Positions 14,290 to 15,576 of a stretch of 15,576 nucleotides of DNA are shown here, piece by piece. Source of the DNA: an uncultured Eubacteriales bacterium (lineage in GTDB: Bacteria > Bacillota > Clostridia > Oscillospirales > CAG-272). The stretch is taken from NCBI GenBank assembly GCA_934503195.1, contig CAKSVM010000071.1, positions 1 through 15,576 on the forward strand, read 5' to 3'. Numbering within the stretch: position 1 is the stretch's first letter; every line of letters begins with the position of its first letter. A program made the position numbers and the translations under genes. The notes beneath the pieces are model-generated. The model worked only from the letters and a program-made list of their open reading frames with translations. It was not told where the DNA came from and searched no databases.

Positions 14290-15027
14290 TTACTGATAAT
14301 TTCTCTTGCCGAATAACGACGAGCCGAGTCTTATCTCGGTCGCGCCGCATTCGATCGCCTCGGGGAAGCTTCCCGACATACCCATCGAGAGCGTGTCGAA
14401 ATCTTCACCATGGATCTGCTTCATTTTTTCGAAAATTTCGTGAACCTCGCCGAAATGCTTTATGTATTCATCGTGGCTGTCGGTCACGGGGGCGATCGTC
14501 ATGAGTCCGCGAAGGACGATCGAGTCGAACTCACGGAGCTTTTCCGCGAGCATTCCGACGTCCTCGGGCATCACGCCGCCCTTCTGCTCCTCGCGTCCGA
14601 TGTTGACCTCGATGAGGACGTCCATCTTCCGCCCGAGCTTTTTGCACTGCTTATCGATCTCGGCGGCGAGCTTTTCGCTGTCGACCGACTCGATCATGTC
14701 GACCTTGTCGGCGATATACTTGACTTTGTTGGTCTGGAGCGACCCGATCAAGTGGATCTCCAGCTTTTTTCCGGCGGGGGAGTGAAGGGACTCATACTTT
14801 TCGAGGAGCTCCTGCACGCGGTTTTCGCCGATCGCGTCGACGCCGAGTTCGTCGATCGCGTAATTTATGACCTCGACCGGCACGGTTTTCGTGACGGCGA
14901 GGAGTCTGACAGGGCGATCCTTCGCGAATTTTCCGCGAAGCGAACCGATTTCGGCTCTCGCCTTGTCGAATCTCTCTTTCACGAGCCGCGGCGCGAACCG
15001 CGGTTCAGTTTCGGTGTAGCTTTCCAA
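14290..15027 (-). CDS. ylmE: YggS/YlmE-family pyridoxal phosphate homeostasis protein
   Basis: The 245-residue protein is a PROSC/YggS-type fold that binds pyridoxal phosphate through a lysine, here K47 in LLAVTKTVP. Other family blocks are IGENRVQELLEKY (66-78), HLIGSLQTNK, EVNIGREEQKGG, RGLMTIAP and SMGMSGSFPEAIECGATEIRLGSSLFG. It is thought to buffer PLP and keep amino-acid pools in order rather than catalyse a reaction. The start is TTG at 15027 with AAGGA six bases upstream; no in-frame ATG fits the N-terminus. It follows the HlyD-like gene by 14 bases and precedes sepF, the normal place for ylmE. Confidence 0.95.
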   Translation of the reverse strand: MESYTETEPRFAPRLVKERFDKARAEIGSLRGKFAKDRPVRLLAVTKTVPVEVINYAIDELGVDAIGENRVQELLEKYESLHSPAGKKLEIHLIGSLQTNKVKYIADKVDMIESVDSEKLAAEIDKQCKKLGRKMDVLIEVNIGREEQKGGVMPEDVGMLAEKLREFDSIVLRGLMTIAPVTDSHDEYIKHFGEVHEIFEKMKQIHGEDFDTLSMGMSGSFPEAIECGATEIRLGSSLFGKRNYQ

Positions 15028-15041
15028 ATTCTTTCCTTCTT

Positions 15042-15576
15042 TTATGAAATCATTTTTCCGGGATAAAGATCCTTGCCGCTGACCACGATCTGATCGTAGA
15101 GCGCGAGCTTTGACGCGTAATCGGGGTCGTTCTGCACGTCGCGCTCGGCGACGATGTAGTAGCCGTCCATTTCGAGCAGGATGTCGATTTTCTTGAAAAT
15201 TAACATATTGTTCTTAGAAACGACATAAACGCCCTGAACGCCGTCGACGAGATGCGCGGCCGAGATCGGCACCTTGTAACCGGTGTGCGAGCTGCGGACG
15301 ACCTCGATCGGCTGCATACGCCTGAAGCTGAAGTCCTCGGGTGTGGTTCCCGAGCGGAAAACGACGAGTACGCGGTCATTTCCGATTTCGGAGTAGACGT
15401 TGACGAGCTCCATGCGGATCGAAACGTCGTTGTTGTAGGGGAAGCCGACCGTGTAATAACTTCCCTTGGTGAAGTATCTGAGGCTCTCGCGCGTGCATTC
15501 GCTGACGATGAACCACTCAAACTCGGTGCAGAGCTTGCCGACCGCCAGATCGGAATACTCGTGCGGTTTTGAGGCG
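15042..15576 (-). CDS. HlyD-like membrane-fusion/adaptor protein, C-terminal part (start beyond right edge)
   Basis: The frame is open from the right edge to TAA at 15042, showing 177 residues. The visible part is beta-rich, with motifs such as VPISAAHLVDGVQGVYVVSK, the pattern of the C-terminal barrel of HlyD/RND periplasmic adaptors, and ends YDQIVVSGKDLYPGKMIS. An internal ATG at 15413 exists, but the reading frame and the homologous style continue upstream of it. In many Clostridia a HlyD-family gene stands directly before the ylmE-sepF cluster, which fits. The cargo or partner is unknown. The N-terminal membrane segment and hairpin would lie outside this window. Confidence 0.75.
   Translation of the reverse strand, partial: ASKPHEYSDLAVGKLCTEFEWFIVSECTRESLRYFTKGSYYTVGFPYNNDVSIRMELVNVYSEIGNDRVLVVFRSGTTPEDFSFRRMQPIEVVRSSHTGYKVPISAAHLVDGVQGVYVVSKNNMLIFKKIDILLEMDGYYIVAERDVQNDPDYASKLALYDQIVVSGKDLYPGKMIS

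Overview
The window looks like chromosome from an uncultured member of the Clostridia, most likely an Oscillospirales-type gut anaerobe. This rests on a Firmicutes-type cell-division cluster in the order ylmE-sepF-yggT-ylmH-divIVA followed by ileS and lspA, strong AGGAGG-type ribosome binding sites, TTGACA/TATAAT promoters with 17-base spacers, frequent TTG starts, a cytoplasmic GH29 fucosidase and GC-rich coding DNA. No rRNA, tRNA, CRISPR array, insertion sequence or phage gene was found.

Region 1 (1-3850, all minus strand). A very large protein with an N-terminal XRE-type helix-turn-helix followed by at least 575 residues of bactofilin-like beta-solenoid repeats runs off the left edge. It is the most unusual gene here. 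Its promoter carries a perfect 12-base palindrome between -35 and -10. Upstream lies a GH29 alpha-L-fucosidase with its own promoter and terminator, then a 46-residue cysteine-rich membrane peptide that ends in a terminator.

Region 2 (3854-6431). A 217-residue multi-cysteine (zinc-ribbon-like) protein on the minus strand and a two-gene plus-strand operon (MBL-fold hydrolase, then a DUF1385/YqhQ membrane protein) diverge from back-to-back consensus promoters. The plus-strand operon ends at a bidirectional terminator.

Region 3 (6448-15576, all minus strand). This is a long, tightly packed operon read from right to left: a HlyD-like adaptor (cut by the right edge), ylmE, sepF, yggT, ylmH, divIVA, ileS, lspA, then after a hairpin terminator rluD and a HAD phosphatase. 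Three junctions are coupled: yggT/ylmH (one-base gap), ileS/lspA (TGATG) and rluD/HAD (TAATG). SepF and DivIVA act in septum and pole formation. YlmE, YggT and YlmH are their usual Firmicutes companions. IleS, LspA and RluD add translation, lipoprotein maturation and 23S rRNA modification. No T-box leader fits in the 18 bases before ileS, so it depends on the cluster's transcription.

The main candidates for something new are the HTH-solenoid protein with its 96-base DNA repeats, and a recurrent short motif (TAGTTYCATCG / AACTAGTT) that lies in coding sequence of different genes and in different reading frames.
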